From NCBI GenBank assembly GCA_046348585.1, contig JAXMDZ010000011.1, forward strand, positions 26,678 through 90,677: 64,000 bases of DNA. The letters run 5' to 3'. Below, one piece after another: positions 8,573 to 17,077 of this stretch. The number at the start of each line of letters is the position of its first letter. Position 1 is the first letter of the stretch. Both the position numbers and the translations under genes were made by a program. This DNA is from JADZAI01 sp046348585 (lineage in GTDB: Bacteria; Pseudomonadota; Alphaproteobacteria; Micropepsales; Micropepsaceae). Below the pieces are notes generated by a model. It saw only the letters and a list, made by a program, of their open reading frames with translations, was not told the origin of the DNA and did no database searches.

Positions 8573-8634
8573 CGATCGTCTCCTGATGTTTGGCGCCCGA
8601 TATTTCTCTGCGCCGCCTTCCCTCAATGCGCGGG

Positions 8635-8662
8635 ATCGTAGAACCCGCGGGCGTAACGTCAA
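8635..8662 (-). promoter_or_regulatory. Candidate promoter of the rubrerythrin gene
   Basis: On the minus strand TTGACG (8662-8657) and TACGAT (8640-8635) are separated by 16 bases, a fair match to a housekeeping promoter. The start would lie about 55 bases before the ATG. The region is the most AT-rich part of its surroundings. Confidence 0.45.
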
Positions 8663-8666
8663 GGCG

Positions 8667-8693
8667 TTAGATCGCAGCTTTGAATTGATCTAA
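8667..8693. promoter_or_regulatory. Inverted repeat upstream of rubrerythrin (possible Irr box)
   Basis: TTAGATC (8667-8673) and GATCTAA (8687-8693) form a perfect 7-base inverted repeat with a 13-base spacer, just upstream of the candidate -35 element. It lies between irr and the rubrerythrin gene. Irr iron-control elements contain TTTAGAA/TTCTAAA-like halves, to which this is only a partial match. Confidence 0.4.
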
Positions 8694-8717
8694 TAATGCG
8701 TCGCAAAAACGAGCCGC

Positions 8718-9146
8718 TTACGCGGAGCGCAGCCGCACCACAATCTCGACGGCGGCGATCGCCTGGCCCTCCGGCGGCGCGGGCAGGCGGGCGATCTCGA
8801 CTTCGCCCGGCGGAATGTCGGCGAGCCGGCCCGCCGCATCGACGAAATGATGGTGCGGCGCGGTGTGGGTGTCGAACCAGGTGCGCGCGCCGTCCACCGC
8901 CACCTCGCGCAGAAGCCCCGCCGCGGCGAAGGCGTTGAGCGCGTTATAGACCGTGCCGAGCGAGAGCGTTGCGCCGGCGGACGCCGCCTCCTCGGCCAGC
9001 ATTTCCGCCGTCAGGTGCCGGGCGCGGCCGTCGAACAGCAGCCGCGCCAGATGCAGGCGCTGGCGCGTCGGGCGCAGGCCCGCGCCGCGGAGCAGATCCT
9101 GCGCCGCCGCGAAGGGACGGCGGCCGGGGTCGTGTGACGGGTTCAT
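8718..9146 (-). CDS. irr: Iron response regulator Irr (Fur family)
   Basis: This 142-residue Fur-family repressor has a winged-helix part (LRPTRQRLHLARLLFDG to SLGTVYNALNAFAAAGLL) and the histidine-rich block TAPHHHFVD that defines Irr. There is no N-terminal heme regulatory Cys-Pro motif of the Bradyrhizobium type, so heme sensing would depend on the histidine block. ATG 9146 gives the usual length; the longer frame upstream is not conserved. Irr controls heme synthesis, iron storage and uptake genes in Alphaproteobacteria. It diverges from fabA, an arrangement conserved in Hyphomicrobiales. The nearby rubrerythrin operon is a likely target. Confidence 0.9.
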   Translation of the reverse strand: MNPSHDPGRRPFAAAQDLLRGAGLRPTRQRLHLARLLFDGRARHLTAEMLAEEAASAGATLSLGTVYNALNAFAAAGLLREVAVDGARTWFDTHTAPHHHFVDAAGRLADIPPGEVEIARLPAPPEGQAIAAVEIVVRLRSA

Positions 9147-9296
9147 GACGCCATCCTGCAACCGGCGGCGGCCCGATTTCAAGCGGACCGGATGCCGGAA
9201 GGGACGCCCGCTCGCCTTGCCGTGCGGGCGCATGGCTGCTACCTGACAAATCTGACGTTATGCGGGCTCCCCGGCCCATGCACATGGACGAGGACG

Positions 9297-9854
9297 ATGG
9301 GCGAGAGCGGATTGGCGGCCAACCTGATCAAGCGCGCGGCGAGCTTCGACTTCCAGAGCCTCATCGACTGCGCGAAGGGCAAGCTGTTCGGCCCCGGCAA
9401 CGCGCAATTGCCGATGCCGCCGATGCTGATGTTCGACCGGATCACCCAGATCTCCGACACCGGCGGCGCGCACGGCAAAGGCCAGATCGTCGCCGAGTTC
9501 GACGTGAAGCCGGACCTCTGGTTCTTCAAATGCCATTTCGAGGGCGATCCGGTGATGCCGGGGTGCCTGGGGCTCGACGCGCTGTGGCAGATGGTCGGCT
9601 TCTTCCTGGGCTGGATGGGGGCGCCGGGCCGCGGCCGGGCGCTGGGCGTCGGCGAGGTGAAGTTCACCGGCATGGTGCTGCCCGATTCCAAGCTGATCAC
9701 CTACATCATCGACCTGAAGCGCGTGATCATGCGCAAGCTGGTGCTCGGCATCGGCGACGGCATCGTGCAGGTCGACGGCAAGACCATCTACGAGGCGAAA
9801 GATCTGCGCGTCGGCCTGTTCACCTCGGGCGGACCCGCCGTCGCCCCGGCCTGA
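9297..9854 (+). CDS. fabA: 3-hydroxydecanoyl-ACP dehydratase/isomerase
   Basis: This 185-residue enzyme dehydrates 3-hydroxydecanoyl-ACP and isomerises the product to the cis-3 form, the branch point of anaerobic unsaturated fatty acid synthesis. The catalytic His80 (CHFEGDPVMPG) and Asp94 (GLDALWQ) keep the spacing of the E. coli pair. ATG 9297 gives the usual N-terminus. The upstream divergent region holds a CTGAC direct repeat (9243-9247 and 9252-9256) of unknown meaning. The gene leads a fabA-fabB-fabI operon; fabB starts 34 bases after its stop. Confidence 0.96.
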   Translation: MGESGLAANLIKRAASFDFQSLIDCAKGKLFGPGNAQLPMPPMLMFDRITQISDTGGAHGKGQIVAEFDVKPDLWFFKCHFEGDPVMPGCLGLDALWQMVGFFLGWMGAPGRGRALGVGEVKFTGMVLPDSKLITYIIDLKRVIMRKLVLGIGDGIVQVDGKTIYEAKDLRVGLFTSGGPAVAPA

Positions 9855-9888
9855 GCATGCGGCAACACAAGCTGGAAAGGGACCGCCC

Positions 9889-11112
9889 ATGAGACGCGTC
9901 GCCGTCACCGGTCTGGGCATCGTCTCCTCGATCGGCAACAACGCGCAGGAAGTGACCGCCAGCCTGCACGACGCCCGGTCCGGCATCGTGCGCGCGCCGG
10001 AATACGCCGAACTCGGCTTTCGCAGCCAGGTGCATGGCAGCCTGAAGATCAATCTCGACGAGGCCGTCGACCGCCGCGCCCGCCGCTTCATGGGCGACGG
10101 CGCGGCCTATGCCTGGATCGCCATGGAGCAGGCGATCCGCGACGCCGGGCTGGAGCCGGGCGAGGTCTCGAACGAGCGCACCGGCCTTATCGTCGGCTCG
10201 GGCGGGCCTTCGACCAAGGCGATCGTCGCCGCCGCCGACGTGACGCGCGAGCCGGGCAAGGGCCCCAAGCGCGTCGGCCCGTTCGCGGTGCCCAAGGCGA
10301 TGTCGTCGACCTGTTCGGCCAACCTCTCCACCTGGTTCAAGACCAAGGGCGTCAACTACTCGATCTCGTCGGCCTGCTCGACCTCGGCCAATTGCATCGG
10401 CAACGCCGCCGAGATGATCCAGTGGGGCAAGCAGGACATCATGTTCGCGGGCGGCGGCGAAGAGCTGGACTGGACGCTCTCAGTGCTGTTCGACGCGATG
10501 GGCGCGATGTCGTCGAAATACAACGACACGCCGGCCACCGCCTCGCGCGCCTACGACAAGAACCGCGACGGCTTCGTCATTTCGGGCGGCGGCGGCATTC
10601 TGGTGCTTGAGGAGCTGGAGCACGCCAAGGCGCGCGGCGCGCGCATCTATGCCGAACTGACAGGCTATGGCGCGACCGCCGACGGCGCCGACATGGTGGC
10701 GCCGTCCGGCGAGGGCGCGGTGCGCTGCATGAAGATGGCGCTCGCCAACGTCAAAGAGACGGTCGACTACATCAACCCGCACGCCACCTCGACGCCGGTC
10801 GGCGACATTCCCGAGATCGAGGCGATCCGCACCGTGTTCGGCGACGACATGCCGCCGATCAGCGCGACCAAATCGCTCTCCGGCCACAGCCAGGGCGCGG
10901 CCGGCGTGCACGAGGCGATCTATACGCTGCTGATGATGCAGGGCGGCTTCATCGCCGAGAGCGCCAATATCGAAGAGATCGATCCGGCGGTCGCCAGCGC
11001 CAATATCGTGCGCAAGCGCATCGACGGCGCTTCCATCAACACGGCCATGTCGAACTCGTTCGGCTTCGGCGGCACCAACGCATCGCTGGTCTTCCAGCGC
11101 CATCACGGCTGA
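9889..11112 (+). CDS. fabB: 3-oxoacyl-ACP synthase I
   Basis: This 407-residue condensing enzyme elongates acyl-ACP, including the cis-unsaturated intermediates made by FabA. The thiolase-fold active site is complete: the nucleophilic cysteine in SSACSTSANC, the first histidine in NPHATSTPVGD and the second in SGHSQGAAG. Length is normal. It is flanked by fabA and fabI on the same strand with short gaps, so the three form one operon for unsaturated fatty acid synthesis. Pairing with FabA rather than FabF context supports FabB over a generic KAS II call. Confidence 0.95.
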   Translation: MRRVAVTGLGIVSSIGNNAQEVTASLHDARSGIVRAPEYAELGFRSQVHGSLKINLDEAVDRRARRFMGDGAAYAWIAMEQAIRDAGLEPGEVSNERTGLIVGSGGPSTKAIVAAADVTREPGKGPKRVGPFAVPKAMSSTCSANLSTWFKTKGVNYSISSACSTSANCIGNAAEMIQWGKQDIMFAGGGEELDWTLSVLFDAMGAMSSKYNDTPATASRAYDKNRDGFVISGGGGILVLEELEHAKARGARIYAELTGYGATADGADMVAPSGEGAVRCMKMALANVKETVDYINPHATSTPVGDIPEIEAIRTVFGDDMPPISATKSLSGHSQGAAGVHEAIYTLLMMQGGFIAESANIEEIDPAVASANIVRKRIDGASINTAMSNSFGFGGTNASLVFQRHHG

Positions 11113-11123
11113 GGGGAACCACG

Positions 11124-11972
11124 ATGACCGCTGAAGGACTGATGTCCGGCAAGCGCGGCCTCGTCATGGGGGTCGCCAACGACCATTCGATCGCCTGGGG
11201 CATCGCCCAGGCCTGCGCCGCGCACGGCGCGGAACTCGCCTTCACCTATCAGGGCGAGGCGTTCGGCAAGCGCGTCAAGCCGCTGGCCGCCTCGCTGGGC
11301 GCGAAGCTGGTGCTGCCCGCCGACGTCGAGGACGAGCAGTCGATGGAGGCGCTGTTCGGCGAGATCGAACGGCAATGGGGCGGGCTCGACTTCGTCGTCC
11401 ACTGCATCGCCTTCGCCGACAAGAGCGAGCTGAAGGGCCGCTATTGCGACACCAGCCGCAAGAACTTCGCCCGGGCGCTCGACATTTCCTGCTTCTCGTT
11501 CACCGACATCGCGCGCCGCGCCGCGCCGCTGATGAAGCAGGGCGGGTCGCTGGTGACGCTGTCCTATATGGGCGCGGTGCGGGTGATCCCGAACTACAAC
11601 GTCATGGGCGTCGCCAAGGCGGCGCTGGAGGCGAGCGTGCGCTATCTGGCCGCCGACCTGGGACCGGACGGCATCCGCGTCAACTGCATCTCGGCCGGGC
11701 CGATGCGCACGCTCGCCGGTTCGGCGATCGGCGACGCGCGGCTGATGTTCCGCTGGAACCGCATGAACGCGCCGATGAAGCGCAATATCGAGCTGGAGCA
11801 TGTCGGCAATGCCGGGCTCTATCTGCTGAGCGACCTGTCGGGCGGCGTCACCGGCGAAATCCACTATGTCGACAGCGGCTACAACATCGTCGGCATGCCC
11901 TCGACGGCGGACCTGAAATCCATGGGCCTGCCGGACGAGAACGGCGAGGCGAAGGCGCGCGCGGCCGAATGA
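11124..11972 (+). CDS. fabI: Enoyl-ACP reductase (NADH)
   Basis: This 282-residue short-chain-dehydrogenase-like protein catalyses the last reductive step of fatty acid elongation. It shows the FabI cofactor loop (GVANDHSIAWGIAQ), the SYMGAVRVIPNYNVMGVAKAA segment holding the catalytic Tyr and Lys, and the C-terminal GLYLLSDLSGGVTGE. ATG 11124 has GAGGGGA upstream; an ATG at 11142 is an alternative. It starts 11 bases after fabB. Its stop overlaps the ATG of the glutathione S-transferase gene (ATGA). Confidence 0.94.
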   Translation: MTAEGLMSGKRGLVMGVANDHSIAWGIAQACAAHGAELAFTYQGEAFGKRVKPLAASLGAKLVLPADVEDEQSMEALFGEIERQWGGLDFVVHCIAFADKSELKGRYCDTSRKNFARALDISCFSFTDIARRAAPLMKQGGSLVTLSYMGAVRVIPNYNVMGVAKAALEASVRYLAADLGPDGIRVNCISAGPMRTLAGSAIGDARLMFRWNRMNAPMKRNIELEHVGNAGLYLLSDLSGGVTGEIHYVDSGYNIVGMPSTADLKSMGLPDENGEAKARAAE

Positions 11973-12610
11973 GCTACATCCTTTACGGCGACCCGGATTC
12001 GGGCTCGTTCACCCCCGAGGCGCTGCTCGCCGAAATCGGCGCGCGCGTCGAACTGCGCGACATCTCGCTCGACAAGTTCGAGCAGACCGAGGACGCCTAC
12101 AAGGCGGTGAACCCGGCCGGCAAGCTGCCGGCGCTGGTGCTGCCGGACGGCACGCTGGTGACGGAATCGGCGGCGATCCTGCTCGCGCTCTGCGCCCGTC
12201 ATCCGGAGGCGAAGCTGTTCCCCGACCTCGCCGGCAGCGACGGGGCGTGGGCGCTGCGCTGGCTGATGTTCATCTCCAACAATATCTACGAGGCGATCGG
12301 GCGGATCGATTTCCCGAACCGCTACACCTCCAACTATTACGACCGCGCCTCGGTCGAGGCTTCGGCCCGGTCGGAGATCCGCTGGTTCTGGATCCTGTTC
12401 GAGCGCGAACTGGCGGCGCGCAACCGCCCCGGCCCGTTCGCGCTGGGCGAGACCTTCTCGGCGCTCGACGTCTATGTCGCCAACATCGCCGGTTGGGACA
12501 ATCCGATCGAGTGGCGCGCGCCGAACGCGCCGCGGATCGAGGCGATCCGGCAGGCGGTGAAGGCCCGCCCGAAGATCGCCCCGGTCTGGGCGCGCCATTT
12601 CGGCGCGTGA
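11969..12610 (+). CDS. Glutathione S-transferase family protein
   Basis: This 213-residue protein has a thioredoxin-like N-terminal domain with the glutathione-binding ESAAIL segment preceded by AGKLPALVLPDG, and an all-helical C-terminal domain containing FSALDVYVANIAGW. The N-terminal SGSF replaces a typical catalytic Ser/Cys motif and could supply the active residue. Its ATG overlaps the fabI stop, so it is translated with the fatty acid operon. Substrate unknown; detoxification of lipid-derived electrophiles would fit the position but is only inference. It converges with the next minus-strand gene with 6 bases between the stops. Confidence 0.85.
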   Translation: MSYILYGDPDSGSFTPEALLAEIGARVELRDISLDKFEQTEDAYKAVNPAGKLPALVLPDGTLVTESAAILLALCARHPEAKLFPDLAGSDGAWALRWLMFISNNIYEAIGRIDFPNRYTSNYYDRASVEASARSEIRWFWILFERELAARNRPGPFALGETFSALDVYVANIAGWDNPIEWRAPNAPRIEAIRQAVKARPKIAPVWARHFGA

Positions 12611-12616
12611 GGCCCG

Positions 12617-12976
12617 TCAGGGCTTGTTGACGGTGCGCGTTTCGTAATTGGCGTTCAGCACGTCGAAAGCCGCGGTTTCGAGCATCTTGTCGGGATGGGC
12701 GACGCAATCCGCCTGGACGGCCGTGTAATAGGCATCGATGCCGCCGGAACCCATGAGATCCCAGGTGTCGGCGGTCTGACGGTTGGTCGCCGTCGAATAG
12801 CCCATCAGCCAGGCCGCGATCTGCGGCGCGGCCTGCGGATCGGAGGCGATGTCGGCGGTGATCTGGCTGCACGCGATGGCGCCCGCGCCGGTGATCCGAT
12901 AGTCGCCGGCGGCCGAAGCGGCGGCGGCGGCGGAGGTGAGCAGGGCGGCGGAGGCGAGGAGGACGGCGAGGCGCAT
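12617..12976 (-). CDS. Small secreted protein, HdeA-like
   Basis: This 119-residue protein has a signal peptide (residues 1 to about 23, MRLAVLLASAALLTS then an alanine run). The mature part of about 95 residues has two cysteines (ACSQ and ADCVAHPD) and the WLMGYSTATNRQ and DAYYTAVQADC blocks, a layout like that of the HdeA/HdeB acid-stress chaperones, where the two cysteines form a disulfide. Identity to that family is weak by eye. ATG 12976 is set by the signal peptide. It follows pnp on the same strand but is separated from it by a strong terminator, so it probably has its own promoter. Confidence 0.65.
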   Translation of the reverse strand: MRLAVLLASAALLTSAAAAASAAGDYRITGAGAIACSQITADIASDPQAAPQIAAWLMGYSTATNRQTADTWDLMGSGGIDAYYTAVQADCVAHPDKMLETAAFDVLNANYETRTVNKP

Positions 12977-13071
12977 GAGGGCTTCCCTTGAGTGAGGAGC
13001 GGAGTTCGCGCCGCTTTCGCCTCGCCCGCCAAGAGGGCCAAATGCCGCGCCCGCAAGACGCGCCGCGCAAA

Positions 13072-13099
13072 CGAAAAGGGCGGCCCATGGGCCGCCCTT
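13072..13099 (-). terminator. Rho-independent terminator of pnp
   Basis: A perfect 24-base palindrome (13076-13099, AAGGGCGGCCC arms around an AT centre) is followed on the minus strand by TTTTCG. It lies 24 bases past the pnp stop codon. Confidence 0.8.
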
Positions 13100-13123
13100 C
13101 CGCATGACGATCGGACGCGAGGC

Positions 13124-15280
13124 TTACTGCGCGGCGGGCTGTTCGCCCTCGCCGGCCGCCTGGCCTTCCTCTTCCTTCAGCTCAAGGCCGGTCGCCTGAT
13201 CGACGACCTTCATCGACAGGCGCACCTTGCCGCGATCGTCGACGCCGAGCAGCTTCACGAAGACCTTGTCGCCTTCGTTGACGACTTCGTTGACCTTGGC
13301 GACGCGCTTCTTCGAAAGCTGCGAGATGTGGACGAGGCCGTCCTTCGCGCCGAAGAAGTTCACGAAGGCGCCGAAGTCCATGACCTTGACGACCTTGCCT
13401 TCGTAGATCTCGCCGACCTCGGGCTCGGAGACGATGCCCTTGATCCACTTCTGCGCGGCCTTGATCGAGTCCGCGTTGGGCGAGGCGATCTTGATCGTGC
13501 CGTCGTCCTCGATGTCGATCTTGGCGCCGGTCTTTTCCACGATCTCGCGGATGACCTTGCCGCCCGAGCCGATCACTTCGCGGATCTTGTCGGTGGGGAT
13601 CTTCATCGTCTCGATGCGCGGCGCGTTGGGGCCGACTTCGGCGCGGCCGGCGTCGATCGCCTTCGCCATTTCGCCGAGGATGTGGGCGCGGCCGTCCTTC
13701 GCCTGCGCCAGCGCGACCTTCATGATCTCCTCGGTGATGCCGGTGATCTTGATGTCCATCTGGAGCGAGGTGATGCCTTCGGACGTGCCGGCGACCTTGA
13801 AGTCCATGTCGCCGAGGTGGTCCTCATCGCCGAGAATGTCGGAGAGGACGGCGAAGCGCTCGCCTTCCTTGATGAGGCCCATGGCGATGCCGGCGATCGG
13901 ACGGCGCAGCGGCACGCCCGCGTCCATCATGGCGAGCGAGGCGCCGCAGACCGAGGCCATCGAGGACGAGCCGTTCGACTCGGTGATCTCGGAAACGACG
14001 CGGATCGTGTAGGGGAAGGATTCCTTCGACGGCAGGATCGGGTGCACGGCGCGCCAGGCGAGCTTGCCGTGGCCGATCTCGCGGCGGCCGGCGCCGCCCA
14101 TGCGGCCGGTTTCGCCGACCGAGTACGGAGGGAAGTTGTAGTGGAGCATGAAGCGCTCGTCGTACTTGCCTTCCAGCGCGTCGATCATCTGCTCGTCGTC
14201 GCCGGTGCCGAGCGTGGCGACCACGAGGGCCTGCGTCTCGCCGCGCGTGAACAGCGCCGAGCCGTGGGTGCGGGGCAGGACGCTGACCTCGGCGACGATC
14301 GGGCGCACGTCGGTCAGCTTGCGGCCGTCGATGCGATGGCCGTCGATGGTGGCGTTGCGGACAATGTCCTGCTCGGCCGCCTTGAAGAGCTTCGACAGCG
14401 CGGCGGTCGGGATCTTGCCCTCCTCGTCGCCGCCGAGTTCGGCGACGACCTTGGCCTTCGCCGCGCCGATCGCCGCGTGGCGTTCGGCCTTGGCGCGGAT
14501 CTGGTAGGCGGCGCGCAGGTCGGCTTCGATCAGCGCCTTGATCTTGGCGAGCTTGGCCGACTTGTCCTCGACGACATGGTCGCGCGGCTCCTTCGCGGCG
14601 GCTTCGGCCAGCGAGATGATCGCGTCGATCACCGGCTGCATCGAGCGGTGGCCGAACATGACCGCGCTGAGCATCTCGTCTTCGGAGAGTTCCTGCGCTT
14701 CCGATTCGACCATCAGCACGGCGTCGGCGGTGCCGGCGACGACGAGGTCGAGGCGGGTCGTCTTCATCGCTTCGAGGGCCGGGTTCAGCACGAGCTGGCC
14801 GTCGATCAGGCCGACGCGCGCCGCGCCGATCGGACCCATGAAGGGCACGCCCGAGAGGGTGAGGGCGGCCGAGGCGGCGACCAGCGCGACGATGTCGGGG
14901 TCGTTCTCGAGGTCGTGGCTCAGCACGGTGCAGATGACCTGCGTCTCGTTCTGGTAGCCTTCGACGAAGAGCGGGCGGATCGGACGGTCGATCAGGCGCG
15001 AGACCAGCGTTTCCTTCTCGGTCGGGCGGCCTTCGCGCTTGAAGAAGCCGCCCGGGATCTTGCCGGCGGCGTAGGTGCGTTCCTGGTAGTGGACGGTGAG
15101 CGGGAAGAAGTCGAAGCCGGGCTTGGGCTGCTTCTCGCTGACGACGGTGGCGAGCACGGTGGTCTCGCCGTAGGTCGCGAGCACGGCGCCGTCGGCCTGA
15201 CGGGCGATGCGGCCGGTCTCCAGGGTGAGCGTGCGCCCGCCCCAGTTCACTACGCGCTTGTGGACTTGAAACATGTTCAT
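13124..15280 (-). CDS. pnp: Polyribonucleotide nucleotidyltransferase
   Basis: This 718-residue PNPase degrades RNA 3' to 5' using phosphate and is a core part of the RNA degradosome. It has two RNase PH domains (about 1-215 and 300-545), the second with GDEDHLGDMDFKVAGT, then a KH domain (KIREVIGSGGKVIREI, about 560-610) and an S1 domain (GEIYEGKVVKVMDFGAFVNF, about 620-690), and a short charged tail. Length is normal. It lies below rpsO in the conserved rpsO-pnp order, with a strong hairpin in the gap and its own terminator after the stop. Confidence 0.97.
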   Translation of the reverse strand: MNMFQVHKRVVNWGGRTLTLETGRIARQADGAVLATYGETTVLATVVSEKQPKPGFDFFPLTVHYQERTYAAGKIPGGFFKREGRPTEKETLVSRLIDRPIRPLFVEGYQNETQVICTVLSHDLENDPDIVALVAASAALTLSGVPFMGPIGAARVGLIDGQLVLNPALEAMKTTRLDLVVAGTADAVLMVESEAQELSEDEMLSAVMFGHRSMQPVIDAIISLAEAAAKEPRDHVVEDKSAKLAKIKALIEADLRAAYQIRAKAERHAAIGAAKAKVVAELGGDEEGKIPTAALSKLFKAAEQDIVRNATIDGHRIDGRKLTDVRPIVAEVSVLPRTHGSALFTRGETQALVVATLGTGDDEQMIDALEGKYDERFMLHYNFPPYSVGETGRMGGAGRREIGHGKLAWRAVHPILPSKESFPYTIRVVSEITESNGSSSMASVCGASLAMMDAGVPLRRPIAGIAMGLIKEGERFAVLSDILGDEDHLGDMDFKVAGTSEGITSLQMDIKITGITEEIMKVALAQAKDGRAHILGEMAKAIDAGRAEVGPNAPRIETMKIPTDKIREVIGSGGKVIREIVEKTGAKIDIEDDGTIKIASPNADSIKAAQKWIKGIVSEPEVGEIYEGKVVKVMDFGAFVNFFGAKDGLVHISQLSKKRVAKVNEVVNEGDKVFVKLLGVDDRGKVRLSMKVVDQATGLELKEEEGQAAGEGEQPAAQ

Positions 15281-15346
15281 CTCTTTCGGTTCAGCAGCGC
15301 CGGCCCCGCCGGACGCTCATACGGCACGCGCGCTTTGTCGGATAAA

Positions 15347-15380
15347 CGAAACGCCCGGGCGCGCATGGCCGGGCGTTTCG
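15347..15380 (-). terminator. Hairpin between rpsO and pnp
   Basis: CGAAACGCCCGG (15347-15358) and CCGGGCGTTTCG (15369-15380) form a perfect 12-base stem with a 10-base loop. On the minus strand it is followed by TTTATCC, a weak T-run. It probably ends most rpsO transcripts and lets a fraction continue into pnp. In other bacteria this interval also holds the RNase III site for pnp autoregulation. Confidence 0.7.
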
Positions 15381-15411
15381 CTGAAACCAGTTCAGACCGG
15401 CGAGACGCCGA

Positions 15412-15681
15412 TCAACGGCGCAGGCCGAGCTTGGCGATCAGGGCCGCGTAGCGGTCCTTGTCCTTCGCCTTGAGGTAGTCGAGCAGGCTGCGGCGGCGCG
15501 AAACCATCTTGATGAGGCCGCGGCGCGAGTGGTTGTCCTTGGCGTGGGCCTTGAAGTGGTCCTGCAGGGCGGTGATGCGCTCCGACAGGATGGCGACCTG
15601 GACTTCCGGCGAGCCGGTATCGCCCGCGGTATTGGCGTTGGCCTTGATGACTTCGGCCTTGCGTTCGCTCGTGATCGACAT
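15412..15681 (-). CDS. rpsO: 30S ribosomal protein S15
   Basis: This 89-residue protein is full length for S15, which binds 16S rRNA early in 30S assembly. The conserved GSPEVQVAILSERI, the HFKAHAKDNHSRRGL helix and MVSRRRSLLDYLK are all present. It sits between truB (17 bases upstream) and pnp, the standard order, and is followed by a strong hairpin. Confidence 0.97.
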   Translation of the reverse strand: MSITSERKAEVIKANANTAGDTGSPEVQVAILSERITALQDHFKAHAKDNHSRRGLIKMVSRRRSLLDYLKAKDKDRYAALIAKLGLRR

Positions 15682-15698
15682 CGGGTGCTCCTTCAGAT

Positions 15699-16643
15699 CT
15701 AGAGGTTGAACACGCGCAGCGGGTGGAACGCGCCGAGCTTCAGCTCGGCCATCGCCACGGGCCGTCCCGATTGCAGCGACGTGAGAAGGAGCACGGGCGG
15801 CGTTTCGCCGGCGTCCTTCAGCATCGCCTCTGCCATCGCGAAGGCCGGACCGCGCACCGGGGCGGCCTGTCCGGATCGGATCCTGGCCGCGTCCGCCTCG
15901 CCGATGGCCAGTGCCGGGATGTCGTCCAGCGCGGTCTCGACGGGGTGCAGTTGCTTTTCAGCGGCGCCGCTATACGCCAAATCCGACAGGGCTTCTAGGG
16001 AAATCGCCTGCGATTCGTCGAAGGCCCCCGAGCGGGTCCGCCGCAGCGTGCCGACATGGCCGAGCGTGCCCAGGCGGCGGGCGAGGTCGCGGACGAAGGC
16101 GCGGACATAGACGCCCTTGCCGGTCGTCATTTCGAAAACGGTACGGTCCGCGCCGGGCGTGTCCAGAACCGCGATCCGCTCGATATAGGCCGGGCGGGAT
16201 TTCAGCTCCACCGCCTCGCCCTCGCGGGCGAGGTCGTAGGCCCGCTCGCCGTCCACCTTGACCGCGCTGTAGGCGGGCGGGGTCTGTTCGGTCCAGCCGA
16301 GAAAGGCGGGGAGCGCGGCCAGCACCGCCTCCGGCGTAGGGCGCACGGGGCTGGTTTCGATCACCTTGCCCTCGGCGTCGTCGGTGTCGGTGGCGGTCCC
16401 CCAGATCGCGGTGAAGCGATAGGTCTTCAGCGCGTCCATCGCGTAGGGGACGGTCTTGGTCGCCTCGCCGAAAGCGATCGCCAGCACCCCGGTCGCCATC
16501 GGATCGAGCGTGCCGGCATGTCCGGCCTTCTGGGCGTTGAAGAGCCGCCGGGCGCGATTGACGCAATCGGACGAGGTGAGGCCGGCGGGTTTGTCGAGGA
16601 TCAGCCAGCCGTCGACCTTCTCGCCCTTGGGGCGGCGGGCCAT
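15699..16643 (-). CDS. truB: tRNA pseudouridine(55) synthase
   Basis: This 314-residue enzyme makes pseudouridine 55 in the T-loop of tRNAs. The catalytic aspartate is in GHAGTLDPMATGVL near residue 47; the N-terminal DGWLILDKPAGLTSSD and the later GKGVYVRAFVRDLA are typical. A short C-terminal domain follows. The start overlaps the rbfA stop, so the two are coupled. It belongs to the rimP-nusA-infB-rbfA-truB-rpsO-pnp series. Confidence 0.95.
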   Translation of the reverse strand: MARRPKGEKVDGWLILDKPAGLTSSDCVNRARRLFNAQKAGHAGTLDPMATGVLAIAFGEATKTVPYAMDALKTYRFTAIWGTATDTDDAEGKVIETSPVRPTPEAVLAALPAFLGWTEQTPPAYSAVKVDGERAYDLAREGEAVELKSRPAYIERIAVLDTPGADRTVFEMTTGKGVYVRAFVRDLARRLGTLGHVGTLRRTRSGAFDESQAISLEALSDLAYSGAAEKQLHPVETALDDIPALAIGEADAARIRSGQAAPVRGPAFAMAEAMLKDAGETPPVLLLTSLQSGRPVAMAELKLGAFHPLRVFNL

Positions 16644-17056
16644 CAGGCGTCCTCGTCCTCGTCGCGCGGGCCGAGATCGCGCTGCACCGCCTTCGAGCGC
16701 AGCAGCGCGTCGATATGCTGGGCCTCGTCGAACGAGCGGTCGAGTTCGAAACGGATCTGCGGCACGACGCGCAGGTGGTTCAGCGCATGGCCAAGCTCGC
16801 CGCGGACATAGGCCTTGGCGAGGTTCAGCGCGGCGACGATCTCTTCTTCCTTCTCGCCGCCGAGCGGGGTGACGAAGAGCGTGCAGTTCTTCAGGTCCGG
16901 CGAGATGCGCACGCCCGTCACCGTCACGGTCGCCCCCGCCAGGAGCGGCTCGCGCCAGTTCGCCCGCGCCAGGATGTCATGCGCGGTGCGGCGGATTTCC
17001 TCCGCGACGCGCAGCTGGCGCTGGGTCGGGCCGGTGGATGGCTGCCTGCGGGTCAC
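16643..17056 (-). CDS. rbfA: 30S ribosome-binding factor A
   Basis: This 137-residue cold-shock and 16S rRNA processing factor has the single KH-like fold, with QRQLRVAEEIRRTAHDIL at the start and VTGVRISPDLKNCTLFVTP in the middle. The C-terminal tail is acidic (DEDEDA). It lies between infB and truB, sharing one base with truB, and helps mature the 5' end of 16S rRNA. Confidence 0.95.
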   Translation of the reverse strand: MTRRQPSTGPTQRQLRVAEEIRRTAHDILARANWREPLLAGATVTVTGVRISPDLKNCTLFVTPLGGEKEEEIVAALNLAKAYVRGELGHALNHLRVVPQIRFELDRSFDEAQHIDALLRSKAVQRDLGPRDEDEDA

Positions 17057-17077
17057 GTCAAACCTCGGCCGCGCGGA

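Noticed and set aside
12992..15451. An 819-codon plus-strand open frame opposite pnp
   Set aside because: It is rich in Arg, Asp, Gly and Ala with no domain match, as expected of the antisense frame of a GC-rich gene. pnp on the other strand is certain.
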